From positions 1-56,581 of the forward strand of contig JAEUNY010000112.1 in NCBI GenBank assembly GCA_016791005.1: a stretch of 56,581 nt of DNA, given 5' to 3'. The number at the start of each line of letters is the position of its first letter. The first letter of the stretch is position 1. Positions 33,972-43,563 of this stretch are shown piece after piece. Under the pieces are notes generated by a model. The model worked only from the letters and a program-made list of their open reading frames with translations. It was not told the origin of the DNA and searched no databases. The translations under genes and the position numbers were made by a program. The stretch is from Zoogloeaceae bacterium. GTDB lineage: Bacteria; Pseudomonadota; Gammaproteobacteria; Burkholderiales; Rhodocyclaceae.

Positions 33972-35603
33972 ATGAGTAACCTCATCGAAGTGAAGGTACC
34001 GGACATCGGCGACTTCTCCGACGTCCCGGTCATCGAGCTGTACGTCAAGGTGGGCGACAGCATCAAGGTGGACGACGCCATCGCCACCCTGGAGTCCGAC
34101 AAGGCCACCATGGACGTGCCCTCCTCGGCCGCCGGGGTGGTCAAGGAAGTCCTGGTCGAGCTGGGCAGCAAGGTCTCCGAAGGCAGCGTCCTGATCAAGA
34201 TCGAAGCCGCAGGCGCAGCGGCTGCAGCGCCCGCACCAGCCGCCGCCGCCCCGGCCCCTGCGGCCACGCCAGCGCCGGCTGCACCCGCGGCTGCAGCGCC
34301 GGCCACTGGCGGTGGCGTCGTGGAAGTGAAGGTGCCCGACATCGGCGACTTCACCGACGTGCCCGTCATCGAACTGTTCGTCAAGGTCGGTGACACCATC
34401 AAGGCCGAGGACGCCATCGCCACCCTGGAGTCCGACAAGGCCACCATGGATGTGCCCTCCTCCGTCTCCGGGGTTGTCCAGGAAGTGCTGGTCAAACTCG
34501 GCGACAAGGTCTCCGAAGGCTCGGTACTGATCAAGGTCACCACCGGCGCAGGCGCGGCCGCCCCTGCACCCGCGGCCGCCCCTGCCGCCCCGGCGCCCGC
34601 CACTCCGACCCCAGCGCCCACCCCGGCCGCGGCCCCTGCCCCAGCGGCCGCGCCCTCGGCGGTCAAGCTCGGCGGCAAGGTGCACGCCAGCCCCTCGGTG
34701 CGGGCCTACGCCCGGGAACTGGGGGTCGATCTCGCCCAGGTGAAAGCCACCGGCCCCAAGAACCGCATCCTCCAGGCCGACGTCACCGCCTTCGTGAAGG
34801 GCGCCATGAGCACCGGCGTGGTCCCGGGCAAGGCCGCCCCGGCGCCCGCCGGCGCGAGCCTGGGCGGTGGGCTGGATCTGTTGCCCTGGCCGAAGGTGGA
34901 CTTCGCCAAGTTCGGCCCCATCGAAAGCAAGCCGCTGTCGCGCATCAAGAAGATCTCTGGCGCCAACCTGTCCCGCAACTGGGTCATGATCCCGGCCGTC
35001 ACCTACCACGAAGACGCCGACATCACCGACCTGGAGGCCTTCCGCGTTCAAGTTAATAAGGAGAACGAGAAGTCCGGCAAAAAGCTCACCATGCTCGCCT
35101 TCCTTATGAAGGCCTGCGTGAAAGCGCTGCAGGCTTACCCGGAGGTCAACACCAGCCTCGACGGCGACAACCTGGTCTACAAGAAGTACTACCACATCGC
35201 CTTCGCCGCCGACACGCCGCACGGTCTGGTGGTGCCGGTGGTGAAAGACTGCGACAAGAAGGGCGTGTTCGAGATCGCCGCCGAAACCGCCGCGCTGGCC
35301 AAGAAAGCGCGGGACGGCAAGCTCGGCCCGGCCGAAATGAGTGGCGCTTGCTTCACCATCAGTTCCCTCGGCGGCATCGGTGGCACCTACTTCGCCCCCA
35401 TCGTCAATGCACCGGAAGTGGCCATCCTCGGCATCAACAAGAGCGTCATCAAGCCAGTGTGGGACGGCAAGGTCTTCCAGCCCCGCCTCACCCTGCCGCT
35501 GTCACTCACCGCCGACCACCGCGTGATCGACGGCGCCTTGGCTACCCGCTTCAACGTGATGCTGGCAGAGCTCATGGCGGACTTCCGCCGGGCCATGCTG
35601 TAA
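33972..35603 (+). CDS. aceF: Dihydrolipoamide acetyltransferase (E2) with two lipoyl domains
   Basis: Transfers acetyl from lipoate to CoA and forms the core of the complex. The 543 residues hold two lipoyl domains (about 1-80 and 117-195; lysines in ESDKATMDVP, the first K44), Ala/Pro linkers, a peripheral-subunit-binding domain (ASPSVRAYARELGVDLAQV) and the catalytic domain ending with the HRVIDG motif. AAGGAG precedes the ATG. The first lipoyl domain is nearly identical to that of the next gene. Confidence 0.97.
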   Translation: MSNLIEVKVPDIGDFSDVPVIELYVKVGDSIKVDDAIATLESDKATMDVPSSAAGVVKEVLVELGSKVSEGSVLIKIEAAGAAAAAPAPAAAAPAPAATPAPAAPAAAAPATGGGVVEVKVPDIGDFTDVPVIELFVKVGDTIKAEDAIATLESDKATMDVPSSVSGVVQEVLVKLGDKVSEGSVLIKVTTGAGAAAPAPAAAPAAPAPATPTPAPTPAAAPAPAAAPSAVKLGGKVHASPSVRAYARELGVDLAQVKATGPKNRILQADVTAFVKGAMSTGVVPGKAAPAPAGASLGGGLDLLPWPKVDFAKFGPIESKPLSRIKKISGANLSRNWVMIPAVTYHEDADITDLEAFRVQVNKENEKSGKKLTMLAFLMKACVKALQAYPEVNTSLDGDNLVYKKYYHIAFAADTPHGLVVPVVKDCDKKGVFEIAAETAALAKKARDGKLGPAEMSGACFTISSLGGIGGTYFAPIVNAPEVAILGINKSVIKPVWDGKVFQPRLTLPLSLTADHRVIDGALATRFNVMLAELMADFRRAML

Positions 35604-35613
35604 GGAGATCGCC

Positions 35614-37689
35614 ATGAGCCTCATCGAAGTGAAGGTTCCGGACATCGGCGATTTCTCCGACGTTCCGGTCATCGAGCTGTACGTCAAGGTCGGCGACAGC
35701 ATCAAGGTGGACGACGCCATCTGTACCCTGGAGTCGGACAAGGCCACCATGGATGTCCCCTCTTCCGCCGCCGGCGTGGTCAAGGAAGTCCTGGTCGAGC
35801 TGGGCAGCAAGGTCTCCGAAGGTGCGGTGCTGATCAAGCTGGAAGCCGCCGGTGCCGCCGCCGCGGCCCCTGCCCCAGCCGCCCCGGCTCCCGCAGCCGC
35901 CCCAGCCGCTGCGCCCGCCGCTGGCGGTGGCGTGGTGGAGGTCAAGGTCCCCGACATTGGGGACTTCTCCGACGTGCCGGTGATCGAGCTTTACGTGAAG
36001 GCCGGGGACAGCATCAAGGTGGATGACGCCATCGCCACCCTGGAGTCCGACAAGGCCACCATGGATGTGCCGTCCAGCGCCGCCGGCGTGGTTCAGGAAG
36101 TCCTGGTCCAGATTGGCAGCAAGGTGTCGGAAGGCACGGTGCTGATCAAGCTTGCCGCCGCCGGTGCCGCTGCGGCAGCCCCCGCAGCGGCCGGCCCTGC
36201 GCCCGCCACCGCACCCGTGGCCGCCCCGGCCGCCGCCAGCCACGCCGGCGCGGCCGACGTGGAATACGACATGGTGGTCCTGGGCGCCGGCCCGGGCGGC
36301 TACTCCGCCGCCTTCCGCGCCGCCGACCTCGGCCTCAAGACCGCGGTCATCGAGCGCTACGCCACTCTGGGCGGCGTGTGCCTGAACGTCGGCTGCATTC
36401 CCTCCAAGGCCCTGCTCCACGTGGCGGCGGTGATGGAAGAGGCCGAGCATATGGATGGCCTCGGTGTCGCCTTCGCCCAGCCGGCGGTGGACGTGGACAA
36501 GCTGCGCGCCCACAAGGGCAAGGTGGTGGGCAAGCTCACCGGCGGTCTGGCCGGCATGGCCAAGGGCCGCAAGGTGGACGTGATCCGCGGCTACGGCCAT
36601 TTCCTCGACCCCCACCACCTCGAGGTCGAAGAAACCACCGGAGACGCCCAGGACAAGACCGGGGCGAAGAAGGTGGTGAAGTTCAAGCACTGCATCATCG
36701 CCGCTGGCTCGGCGGCCGTGCATCTGCCCTTCATTCCGCGGGACGACCGCATCGTCGATTCCACCGGCGCGCTCGAACTGCGCTTCGTGCCGAAGAAGAT
36801 GCTGGTCATCGGCGGCGGCATCATCGGTCTGGAAATGGCGACGGTGTACTCCGCCCTGGGCGCCCGCATCGACGTGGTGGAAATGCTCGACGGCCTTATG
36901 CAGGGCCCCGACCGCGACGCCGTGAAGGTGTGGGAAAAGCAGAACGCCCAACGCTTCGACAAGGTGATGCTGAAGACCAAGACCACCGCCGTCGAGGCAA
37001 GGGAAGACGGTCTGTACGTGAGCTTCGAGGGCGAAGGCGCCCCCGCCGAGCCGGTGAAGTACGACATGATCCTGCAGTCGGCCGGGCGCAGCCCCAACGG
37101 CAAAAAGATCGGCGCCGAGAAGGCGGGCGTCATCGTCGGCGAGCGCGGCTTCATCCCGGTGGACGCCCAGATGCGGACCAACGTGCCCCACATCTTCGCC
37201 ATCGGCGACATCGTTGGCCAGCCCATGCTTGCCCACAAGGCCGTGCATGAAGCCCACGTCGCCGCCGAGGTGGCCGCTGGTCACAAGGCGGCCTTCGACG
37301 CCACCGTGATCCCGGGCGTGGCCTACACCCATCCCGAAGTGGCCTGGGTCGGCTACACCGAAGCCCAGGCCAAGGCCGAAGGCAAGAAGGTCGAAACGGC
37401 CAAGTTCCCCTGGGCCGCCAGTGGCCGCGCCATCGCCAACGGCGCCGACTACGGCTTCACCAAGCTGATCTTCGACGCCGAGACCCACCGGGTGATCGGC
37501 GGCACCATCGTCGGCCCCTCGGCCGGCGACATGATCGGCGAAGTCTGTCTGGCCATCGAGATGGGCGCCGACGCGGTGGATATCGGCAAGACGATCCATC
37601 CCCACCCGACCCTAGGCGAGACGGTGGGCATGGCGGCCGAAGTGGCCCACGGCAGCTGTACGGACGTACCTCCGGCGCGCAAGAAATAG
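35614..37689 (+). CDS. lpdA: Dihydrolipoyl dehydrogenase (E3) with two N-terminal lipoyl domains
   Basis: Flavoenzyme that reoxidises lipoate with NAD. At 691 residues it is about 220 longer than ordinary E3. The extra part is two lipoyl domains (about 1-80 with K43, and 108-188), joined by Ala/Pro linkers. The E3 core starts at YDMVVLGAGPGGYSAAF, has the redox disulfide GGVCLNVGCIPSK, the NAD-binding VIGGGIIGLEMATVYSALG and the C-terminal HPHPTLGETV with the catalytic histidine. AGGAG precedes the ATG, 10 bases after aceF. Some beta- and gammaproteobacteria have E3 with one lipoyl domain; two is less usual. Confidence 0.96.
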   Translation: MSLIEVKVPDIGDFSDVPVIELYVKVGDSIKVDDAICTLESDKATMDVPSSAAGVVKEVLVELGSKVSEGAVLIKLEAAGAAAAAPAPAAPAPAAAPAAAPAAGGGVVEVKVPDIGDFSDVPVIELYVKAGDSIKVDDAIATLESDKATMDVPSSAAGVVQEVLVQIGSKVSEGTVLIKLAAAGAAAAAPAAAGPAPATAPVAAPAAASHAGAADVEYDMVVLGAGPGGYSAAFRAADLGLKTAVIERYATLGGVCLNVGCIPSKALLHVAAVMEEAEHMDGLGVAFAQPAVDVDKLRAHKGKVVGKLTGGLAGMAKGRKVDVIRGYGHFLDPHHLEVEETTGDAQDKTGAKKVVKFKHCIIAAGSAAVHLPFIPRDDRIVDSTGALELRFVPKKMLVIGGGIIGLEMATVYSALGARIDVVEMLDGLMQGPDRDAVKVWEKQNAQRFDKVMLKTKTTAVEAREDGLYVSFEGEGAPAEPVKYDMILQSAGRSPNGKKIGAEKAGVIVGERGFIPVDAQMRTNVPHIFAIGDIVGQPMLAHKAVHEAHVAAEVAAGHKAAFDATVIPGVAYTHPEVAWVGYTEAQAKAEGKKVETAKFPWAASGRAIANGADYGFTKLIFDAETHRVIGGTIVGPSAGDMIGEVCLAIEMGADAVDIGKTIHPHPTLGETVGMAAEVAHGSCTDVPPARKK

Positions 37690-37713
37690 TCCCCCGTCCC
37701 TTCGTTGGACATT

Positions 37714-37746
37714 GGCGGCGGTCCCTTCGGGGCTGCCGCCCTTTTT
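37714..37746 (+). terminator. Intrinsic terminator of the aceE-aceF-lpdA operon
   Basis: GGCGGC pairs with GCCGCC around an inner GGTCCC/GGGGC stem with a TTC loop, followed by CTTTTTG. It lies 25 bases after the lpdA stop. Confidence 0.85.
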
Positions 37747-37773
37747 GCTTGGCGGACCCGATCCGCCAATGCT

Positions 37774-39231
37774 CTATCGCTCCGGGCGAACCGCGGCAAA
37801 GCGCGCCAGGGTGGCCTCGCGGGCCAGGGCGTGGTCCACGATCGGGACCGGATAGTTCGCACCGATTGTGACTCCGCACCGACGCGCCTCGTCCGGACCC
37901 ATGCGCCAGGGCGCGTGGATGAAACGGGGTGGCACATTGGCCAGCTCCGGCACATAGCGACGGATGAACTTCCCCTCCGCATCAAATCGTTCGGACTGGG
38001 TGACCGGATTGAAGATGCGGAAATACGGCTGGGCGTCGCAGCCGGTGGACGCCGCCCACTGCCAGCCGCCATTGTTGGCGGCGAGGTCGAAATCGTTGAG
38101 GTGCTGGGCGAAGTAGCGCTCCCCGAGGCGCCAGTCGATGCCCAGGTCCTTGGTCAGGAAAGAGGCCGCGATCATGCGCAGCCGGTTGTGCATGTACCCG
38201 GTCTGATTCAGCTGGCGCAGGGCAGCGTCCACGATCGGATAGCCGGTGCGCCCCTCACACCAGGCGGCGAATCCGGCCGGATCTTCCACCCAACGGACCT
38301 CATCGAACTCCGGCTTGAACGCCTGCGCCACCACCCGGGGGTGATGCCAGAGGATCATCTGGTAGAACTCCCGCCAAATGAGCTCGGAGAGCCAGGTCTC
38401 GCCCCCCTCCCCGCCCTGATGCCAGGCGTAATTCACCAATTGGCGGATGGAGACCGTGCCGAAACGCAGGTGCGTCGACAGGTAGGACACCCCTTTCACC
38501 CCGGGAAAATCCCGTGCCTGGCGGTAGGACGGCATGCGATCCATGAACTCTTCAAAGAGCGCCCGCCCGCCACTCATTCCGGTGGGCATGCGCAGGTCCG
38601 CCAGATTGGTCTGCCTGAAACCCAGGGCGGTGAGGCTGGGAATCCCCTCTTCGGGCGGCTTGGCCGCGAGGGCCGACGCCCGCTCCGCCACCGGCCAGGC
38701 CGCCACATCCTCGGCCCGCAGCCTTCGCAGCCAGGCATTCTTGTAGGGCGTAAAAACGCTGAAGGGCTGGCCGGCCTGGGTCAGGACCTCGTCCCGCTCG
38801 AAGATCACCTGATCCTTGAAGTCGGTGAACTCAATGCCCAACTCGCTCAGTCGCTCGGCCACCCGCTGGTCCCGCGCCCGGGCGGCCGGCTCGTAGTCCC
38901 GGTGGGTCAGGACCGCCGACACGCCAAGCTGGGCGGCCAGGCGGGGGACCTCCTCGTCGGCCCGGCCGTGACGCACCCGAAGGCCGCTGCCCCCGCCGCC
39001 GGTCCGGCGGCTAAGGTCGTCCAGGGCGGCATCCAGTTCCTCCACGCTGCGCAGGATGAACTCCACCCGCCGATCCGTCCGGCTGGGCAGGGCATCAAGA
39101 ATTTCGGTATCGAAGACGAAGACACAATGGACCCGGTCATAGCAGGCCAGGGCGTGGGAGAGGGCGGCGTGGTCGTCGCAACGCAGGTCGCGGCGAAACC
39201 AGACAAGGGCAGACGAGGAGGCTGAAGGCAT
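37774..39231 (-). CDS. phrB: Deoxyribodipyrimidine photolyase (class I)
   Basis: Light-driven repair of cyclobutane pyrimidine dimers. The 485 residues start at SALVWFRRDLRCDDHAAL, the antenna-binding Rossmann domain, and end with the FAD domain: EGRTGYPIVDAALRQLNQ, GYMHNRLRMIAASFLTKDL, ERYFAQHLNDFDLAANNGGW and STGCDAQPYFRIFNP. These are the class I photolyase signatures with the conserved Trp/Asn-rich FAD pocket. I chose the ATG at 39231; the longer frame has no support. It converges with lpdA and diverges from yqgE. Confidence 0.95.
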   Translation of the reverse strand: MPSASSSALVWFRRDLRCDDHAALSHALACYDRVHCVFVFDTEILDALPSRTDRRVEFILRSVEELDAALDDLSRRTGGGGSGLRVRHGRADEEVPRLAAQLGVSAVLTHRDYEPAARARDQRVAERLSELGIEFTDFKDQVIFERDEVLTQAGQPFSVFTPYKNAWLRRLRAEDVAAWPVAERASALAAKPPEEGIPSLTALGFRQTNLADLRMPTGMSGGRALFEEFMDRMPSYRQARDFPGVKGVSYLSTHLRFGTVSIRQLVNYAWHQGGEGGETWLSELIWREFYQMILWHHPRVVAQAFKPEFDEVRWVEDPAGFAAWCEGRTGYPIVDAALRQLNQTGYMHNRLRMIAASFLTKDLGIDWRLGERYFAQHLNDFDLAANNGGWQWAASTGCDAQPYFRIFNPVTQSERFDAEGKFIRRYVPELANVPPRFIHAPWRMGPDEARRCGVTIGANYPVPIVDHALAREATLARFAAVRPER

Positions 39232-39332
39232 GACAGGCAACAAGGTTGAAGCGATCCACCGGCAGGGCGGCTGCCGGACCCGACGCACGGAATCCATGCA
39301 TTCTGCCCGGGGGCGTGCGTAAAATGCCGGTC

Positions 39333-39899
39333 ATGAGCGACGTCACCGCCAATCTCACCCATCACTTTTTGATCGCCATGCCCAACATGGTCGATTCGAA
39401 TTTTTCCCGCACCCTCACCTACATCGCGGAACACAGCGATCAGGGCGCCCTCGGGGTGATCGTCAATCGTCCTACCGACATGACCCTGGCCACCCTGTAC
39501 GAGCGGATCGACATTCCCCTCCAGATCCAGGAAATTGCTCTCCAGCCGATCTATTTTGGCGGCCCGGTCCAGACCGATCGGGGGTTCGTGCTGCACCGCC
39601 CGGCGGGCGACTGGCATTCCACCCTCACCGTCCAGGAGGAGGTGGGTCTCACCAGTTCCAAGGACATCCTGGAGGCCATCGGCGCCGACGGCAAGCCGGC
39701 GGAGTTCCTCGTCACCCTCGGCTATGCCGGCTGGGCGGCGGGCCAGCTGGAGGACGAGCTTGCCAACAATGCCTGGCTGACCGTACCGGCCGACCTGGAC
39801 ATCGTCTTCACCCTGCCGCCGGAAGAACGCCTGGTGGCGGCCATGCAGTCCCTCGGGATCGATTTCGCCAGCCTGTCGGAAGTGGCTGGGCATGCCTGA
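39333..39899 (+). CDS. yqgE: YqgE/AlgH family protein (UPF0301)
   Basis: A 188-residue protein of the AlgH/UPF0301 family, whose biochemical role is unsettled. Seen: [50 protein letters not shown] and [14 protein letters not shown], all family marks. The ATG at 39333 gives the usual length; 39324 is an in-frame alternative. It overlaps ruvX by 8 bases, a very common pairing in proteobacteria. Confidence 0.95.
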   Translation: MSDVTANLTHHFLIAMPNMVDSNFSRTLTYIAEHSDQGALGVIVNRPTDMTLATLYERIDIPLQIQEIALQPIYFGGPVQTDRGFVLHRPAGDWHSTLTVQEEVGLTSSKDILEAIGADGKPAEFLVTLGYAGWAAGQLEDELANNAWLTVPADLDIVFTLPPEERLVAAMQSLGIDFASLSEVAGHA

Positions 39900-40371
39900 C
39901 GCCCAGGCCCGCCTGGCGTCCCTACCTCCCCGCGGCACCCTCCTCGGGTTCGATTTCGGCCTCGCCCGCATCGGCGTCGCCACCGGCGAGCTGGAAACCG
40001 GCCTTGCCAATCCCCTGGCGGTGGTTGCCGAGGCCAGCAACGACAGCCGCTTCGCGGCCCTGGCCGACCTGGTCGCCCAGTGGCAGCCCGTGGCCCTGGT
40101 GGTGGGCATTCCCCGCCACCTGGACGGCGATGCCCATGCCCTCACCGTCCGCTGCGAGCGCTTTGCGCGGCAACTTGCGGGCCGCTTCGGCCTGCCGGTG
40201 GTGCCGGTGGACGAGCGCCTCAGCTCCGTCGAGGCGGAAGCGCGCTTGCGCGAGGCCGGTGGGCGATCCTGGCAGGACCGCAAGGCGCGCCTCGACGCGG
40301 CCGCGGCCCAAGTGATCCTCCAATCCTTTCTCGACAGCCGAACGGAGTCGGAACCCCATGTTCAAGCTTGA
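39892..40371 (+). CDS. ruvX: RuvX/YqgF, RNase H-fold nuclease
   Basis: Putative Holliday junction resolvase or pre-16S rRNA processing nuclease. The 159 residues begin with the RNase H-fold strand [16 protein letters not shown] carrying the first acidic residue, then [16 protein letters not shown] and [16 protein letters not shown] with acidic residues, then a late aspartate in [11 protein letters not shown]. It starts inside the yqgE end and overlaps pyrR by 14 bases. Confidence 0.94.
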   Translation: MPDAQARLASLPPRGTLLGFDFGLARIGVATGELETGLANPLAVVAEASNDSRFAALADLVAQWQPVALVVGIPRHLDGDAHALTVRCERFARQLAGRFGLPVVPVDERLSSVEAEARLREAGGRSWQDRKARLDAAAAQVILQSFLDSRTESEPHVQA

Positions 40372-40858
40372 TGCCGAAGCCCTTTGCGGGGCCCTGGCGG
40401 AATCCATGCGCCCCCACGTCACGGCGAAAACCTGCCTGGTGGGCATCCACACCGGAGGCGTGTGGCTGGCCCAACGACTCCACGCTGACCTGAATCTGCG
40501 CCAGCCCTTGGGTTCCATCGACGTCTCCTTCTACCGCGACGACTACGGCACCAAGGGACTGCACCCCCAACCGCAGCGCTCGGAGATTCCCTTCGACGTG
40601 GTGGGCGCCCACATCATCATCGTGGACGACGTGCTCTACACCGGGCGGACCACCCGGGCGGCGCTGAACGAATTGTTCGATTATGGCCGCCCGGCCAAAG
40701 TGGATCTTGCCGTCCTGGTGGATCGCGGCGGGCGGGAGTTGCCCATCGCCCCGCGCTTCTGCGCCCATGTACTCGATGGACCCTTGCCCGCGAACCAAAG
40801 CCTGCAACTCGAACGGTGTCCGGAAGGCACGCTTTCCCTGAGGCTCGCCAATGCCTAG
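40358..40858 (+). CDS. pyrR: PyrR, pyrimidine regulatory / uracil phosphoribosyltransferase protein
   Basis: A 166-residue type I phosphoribosyltransferase fold with the PRPP loop [19 protein letters not shown] and the PyrR-typical [16 protein letters not shown] and [15 protein letters not shown]. In Gram-positive bacteria PyrR attenuates pyr mRNA; in proteobacteria the gene beside pyrB may be mainly an enzyme or have another control role. It overlaps ruvX and pyrB, so the run is one transcript. Confidence 0.92.
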   Translation: MFKLDAEALCGALAESMRPHVTAKTCLVGIHTGGVWLAQRLHADLNLRQPLGSIDVSFYRDDYGTKGLHPQPQRSEIPFDVVGAHIIIVDDVLYTGRTTRAALNELFDYGRPAKVDLAVLVDRGGRELPIAPRFCAHVLDGPLPANQSLQLERCPEGTLSLRLANA

Positions 40859-41819
40859 CAGCCGCAATCCTCAGCTCAACCGCCACGGCCAGTTGCAGCA
40901 CCTGCTCACCCTCGACGGCCTGCCCCGGGACATCCTGACCGCCATCCTCGACATTGCCGCCCCTTTCACCGAAGTGGCGGAGCGGGAGGTGAAGAAGCTG
41001 CCCCTGCTGCGCGGGAAGAGCGTGTTCAACCTGTTCTTCGAGAACTCGACCCGCACCCGCACCACCTTCGAGATCGCGGCGAAGCGGCTTTCGGCGGACG
41101 TCATCAACCTCAATGTTTCCACCTCATCCACCAAGAAGGGCGAAACCCTCCTCGACACGGTAGACAATCTTTGCGCGATGCAGGCGGACATGTTCGTCGT
41201 TCGTCACGAGGCGAGCGGCGCGCCCTTCCTCATCGCGCAACATCTGCTGGCCACCGGCCGCGACCACATCCATGTTGTGAACGCCGGCGATGGCCGCCAC
41301 GCCCATCCCACTCAGGGCCTGCTCGACATGTACACCATCCGCCACTACAAGGGCGGCTTCGAGCACCTGTCGGTGGGCATCGTCGGCGACGTGCAGCACT
41401 CCCGCGTGGCGCGCTCCCAGATCGCCGCCCTGACCACCCTGGGGGTGCCGGATGTGCGGGTGATCGGGCCCAAGACCCTGCTGCCGACCGACGTCGAACG
41501 GATGGGGGTGCGGGTCTGCCACGATATCCGGGAGGGCCTGCGGGACGTGGACGTGGTGATGATGCTGCGCCTCCAGAACGAGCGCATGAACGGCGCCCTG
41601 CTCCCCACCGCCCAGGAGTACTACAAGGTCTGGGGCCTCACGGCGGAGAAGCTGGCCCTTGCCAAGCCGGACGCCATCGTCATGCACCCCGGGCCGATGA
41701 ACCGGGGCGTGGAGATCGATTCGGCGGTGGCTGATGGCGCCCAGGCGGTCATTCTCGATCAGGTCACATTCGGCATCGCCGTGCGCATGGCGGTGATGAG
41801 CATGCTCGCAGGGCAATGA
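40851..41819 (+). CDS. pyrB: Aspartate carbamoyltransferase catalytic subunit
   Basis: Forms carbamoyl-aspartate, the first committed step of pyrimidine synthesis. The 322 residues contain the carbamoyl-phosphate site [18 protein letters not shown], the 80s-type loop [13 protein letters not shown], and [12 protein letters not shown]. No pyrI-type regulatory subunit follows. Instead a dihydroorotase homologue lies 4 bases downstream, as in the PyrB-PyrC' complexes of Pseudomonas. The ATG overlaps the pyrR stop (ATGCCTAG). Confidence 0.97.
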   Translation: MPSSRNPQLNRHGQLQHLLTLDGLPRDILTAILDIAAPFTEVAEREVKKLPLLRGKSVFNLFFENSTRTRTTFEIAAKRLSADVINLNVSTSSTKKGETLLDTVDNLCAMQADMFVVRHEASGAPFLIAQHLLATGRDHIHVVNAGDGRHAHPTQGLLDMYTIRHYKGGFEHLSVGIVGDVQHSRVARSQIAALTTLGVPDVRVIGPKTLLPTDVERMGVRVCHDIREGLRDVDVVMMLRLQNERMNGALLPTAQEYYKVWGLTAEKLALAKPDAIVMHPGPMNRGVEIDSAVADGAQAVILDQVTFGIAVRMAVMSMLAGQ

Positions 41820-41823
41820 ATTC

Positions 41824-43107
41824 ATGAAGATCGCAATTCGCAACGGCCGCCTGGTGGATCCCGCCCACGACATGGACGCCCCCCGGGCCATCTTCATCGC
41901 CGACGGCAAGATCGTCGCCCATGGCGCCGCGCCGGACGGCTTTACGCCGGACCGGGATATCGACGCGTCGGGCCTCGTCGTCGCCCCGGGCCTCATCGAT
42001 GTCGCCGCCCGCCTGCGGGAACCGGGTTTCGAATACCGTGCGACCCTCGAATCGGAAATGGAAGCGGCCATGGCCGGCGGGGTAACCAGCCTCGCCATTC
42101 CGCCGGACACCGATCCCGTCCTTGATGAGCCGGGCCTGGTGGAGATGCTGTGCTATCGCGCCAAGAAGCTCAATCGCGCGCACATCTACCCGGTCGGCGC
42201 CCTCACCATTGGCCTCCAGGGCCAGCGGCTCTCGGAAATGGCCGAGCTGGTCGAGGCCGGCTGCGTGGCCTTTTCCCAAGCCAACGTCCCCATCGTCGAT
42301 ACCAACGTCCTGCTGCGGGCGATGGAATACGCGGCCACCTTCGGTTTCCGCGTCTGGCTCCAGCCCATGGCACCCTTCCTCGCCCGAGGCGGCGTGGCCC
42401 ATGACGGCGAGGTGGCGACCCGGCTCGGCCTGCCCGGCATCCCCGTGGCGGCGGAAACCGTGGCCCTCTTCACCCACCTCCAGCTCGCCCAGCTCACCGG
42501 CGCCCGCCTGCATGTCACCCGCCTGTCGAGCGCGGCGGGCCTGTCATTGATCGAACAAGCCCGGGCGGATGGTGCCGATGTGACCTGCGATGTTTCAATC
42601 AACCATCTCCATCTGTCCGAGATGGACATCGGCTATTTCAACCCCAACTGCCACCTGATTCCGCCCCTGCGTAGCCAGCGGGACCGGGACGCCCTGCGCC
42701 AGGGCCTCAAGGACGGCCGCATCAACGCCCTCTGCTCGGACCACACGCCGGTGGATGACGACGGGAAGCAGGCCCCCTTCAGCGAATCCGAAGCCGGCGC
42801 CACCGGCCTGGAACTTCTTCTACCCCTCACCCTCAAGTGGGGCCAGGAATGCCGGCTGAGCCTCAAGGACACCCTGTCCCGGGTGACGGCCGATGCCGCA
42901 CGCATCGTGGGCATCACCAAGGCGGGCCATTTAGCGGTTGGAGCCCGGGCGGATCTGTGCCTTTTCGATCCCGGCGCCTGGACCACGGTCAACCGGGCCA
43001 CGCTGCGAAGCCAGGGCAAGAACAGCCCCTTCCTCGGTCTCGAACTTCCAGGCCGGGTACGCTACACGATCGTCGAAGGGCAGGTCATGTTCGCCGCCGA
43101 AGCCTGA
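41824..43107 (+). CDS. pyrC': Pseudo-dihydroorotase (PyrC' type), metal ligands lost
   Basis: A 427-residue class I dihydroorotase homologue. The usual DxHxHLREPG motif reads DVAARLREPG at 59-68, so both metal-binding histidines are missing (A61 and R63). The later HCED motif is replaced (LQPMAPFLARGG) and the PHHL motif reads INHLHL. One aspartate remains (CSDHTPVDDDGK). Catalysis is therefore unlikely. Such proteins in Pseudomonas assemble with PyrB and are needed for its stability; an active pyrC is expected elsewhere on the chromosome. No frameshift; the gene is intact and tightly coupled to pyrB. Confidence 0.9.
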   Translation: MKIAIRNGRLVDPAHDMDAPRAIFIADGKIVAHGAAPDGFTPDRDIDASGLVVAPGLIDVAARLREPGFEYRATLESEMEAAMAGGVTSLAIPPDTDPVLDEPGLVEMLCYRAKKLNRAHIYPVGALTIGLQGQRLSEMAELVEAGCVAFSQANVPIVDTNVLLRAMEYAATFGFRVWLQPMAPFLARGGVAHDGEVATRLGLPGIPVAAETVALFTHLQLAQLTGARLHVTRLSSAAGLSLIEQARADGADVTCDVSINHLHLSEMDIGYFNPNCHLIPPLRSQRDRDALRQGLKDGRINALCSDHTPVDDDGKQAPFSESEAGATGLELLLPLTLKWGQECRLSLKDTLSRVTADAARIVGITKAGHLAVGARADLCLFDPGAWTTVNRATLRSQGKNSPFLGLELPGRVRYTIVEGQVMFAAEA

Positions 43108-43126
43108 CCCGGGCCGTGCGACCCGG

Positions 43127-43495
43127 TCAGGCGCGGTAAGCGAAGAGATCGGGCTGCGACTTGCGGTAGGTCGCCAGCCACAGCAGGGTGGCGGGCGCGA
43201 GGGAGCGGGCGGCAAACCAGAGTGCGGAGGCTTCTGCCTCCCCGCCACGACCGGATTCCTTGACCACGGTGGCCCAGGCATCCCAATCGACCCGTTCCAG
43301 GCTCACCCGGGTGTCCACCGGCAGATTGGCGGCTGTCTGGACCAAAGTCCGGGCATGGCGACGCACAGCCGGTAGCGCCAGGCGGGATCGGGCGAACGCC
43401 GCTTCCTCCGCGCCCGCGGAGAGCCCGATCATCGCCCGGGCGGATTCCTCGATGATCCCCAGCAGGGCTCCATTCAGAATGGCTTCTTTCAACAT
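43127..43495 (-). CDS. Hypothetical small protein
   Basis: A 122-residue, mostly helical protein: MLKEAILNGALLGIIEESAR, then RSRLALPAVRRHARTLVQTA, and a C-terminal aromatic-rich APATLLWLATYRKSQPDLF. No signal or clear membrane span. GGAAG lies about 12 bases before the ATG at 43495; a longer start at 43531 is possible. Family not recognised. It converges with pyrC' (20 bases apart). Confidence 0.6.
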   Translation of the reverse strand: MLKEAILNGALLGIIEESARAMIGLSAGAEEAAFARSRLALPAVRRHARTLVQTAANLPVDTRVSLERVDWDAWATVVKESGRGGEAEASALWFAARSLAPATLLWLATYRKSQPDLFAYRA

Positions 43496-43563
43496 TCCAG
43501 CAAGACTTCCACAAAAAAATTTGGCCGGCATACGCCGGCCCTCGCTCCGCCGCTGTCCAGCCG

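Noticed and set aside
35572..37605. 677-codon minus-strand frame opposite lpdA
   Set aside because: Its His/Gly-rich composition and position show it to be a shadow of lpdA.
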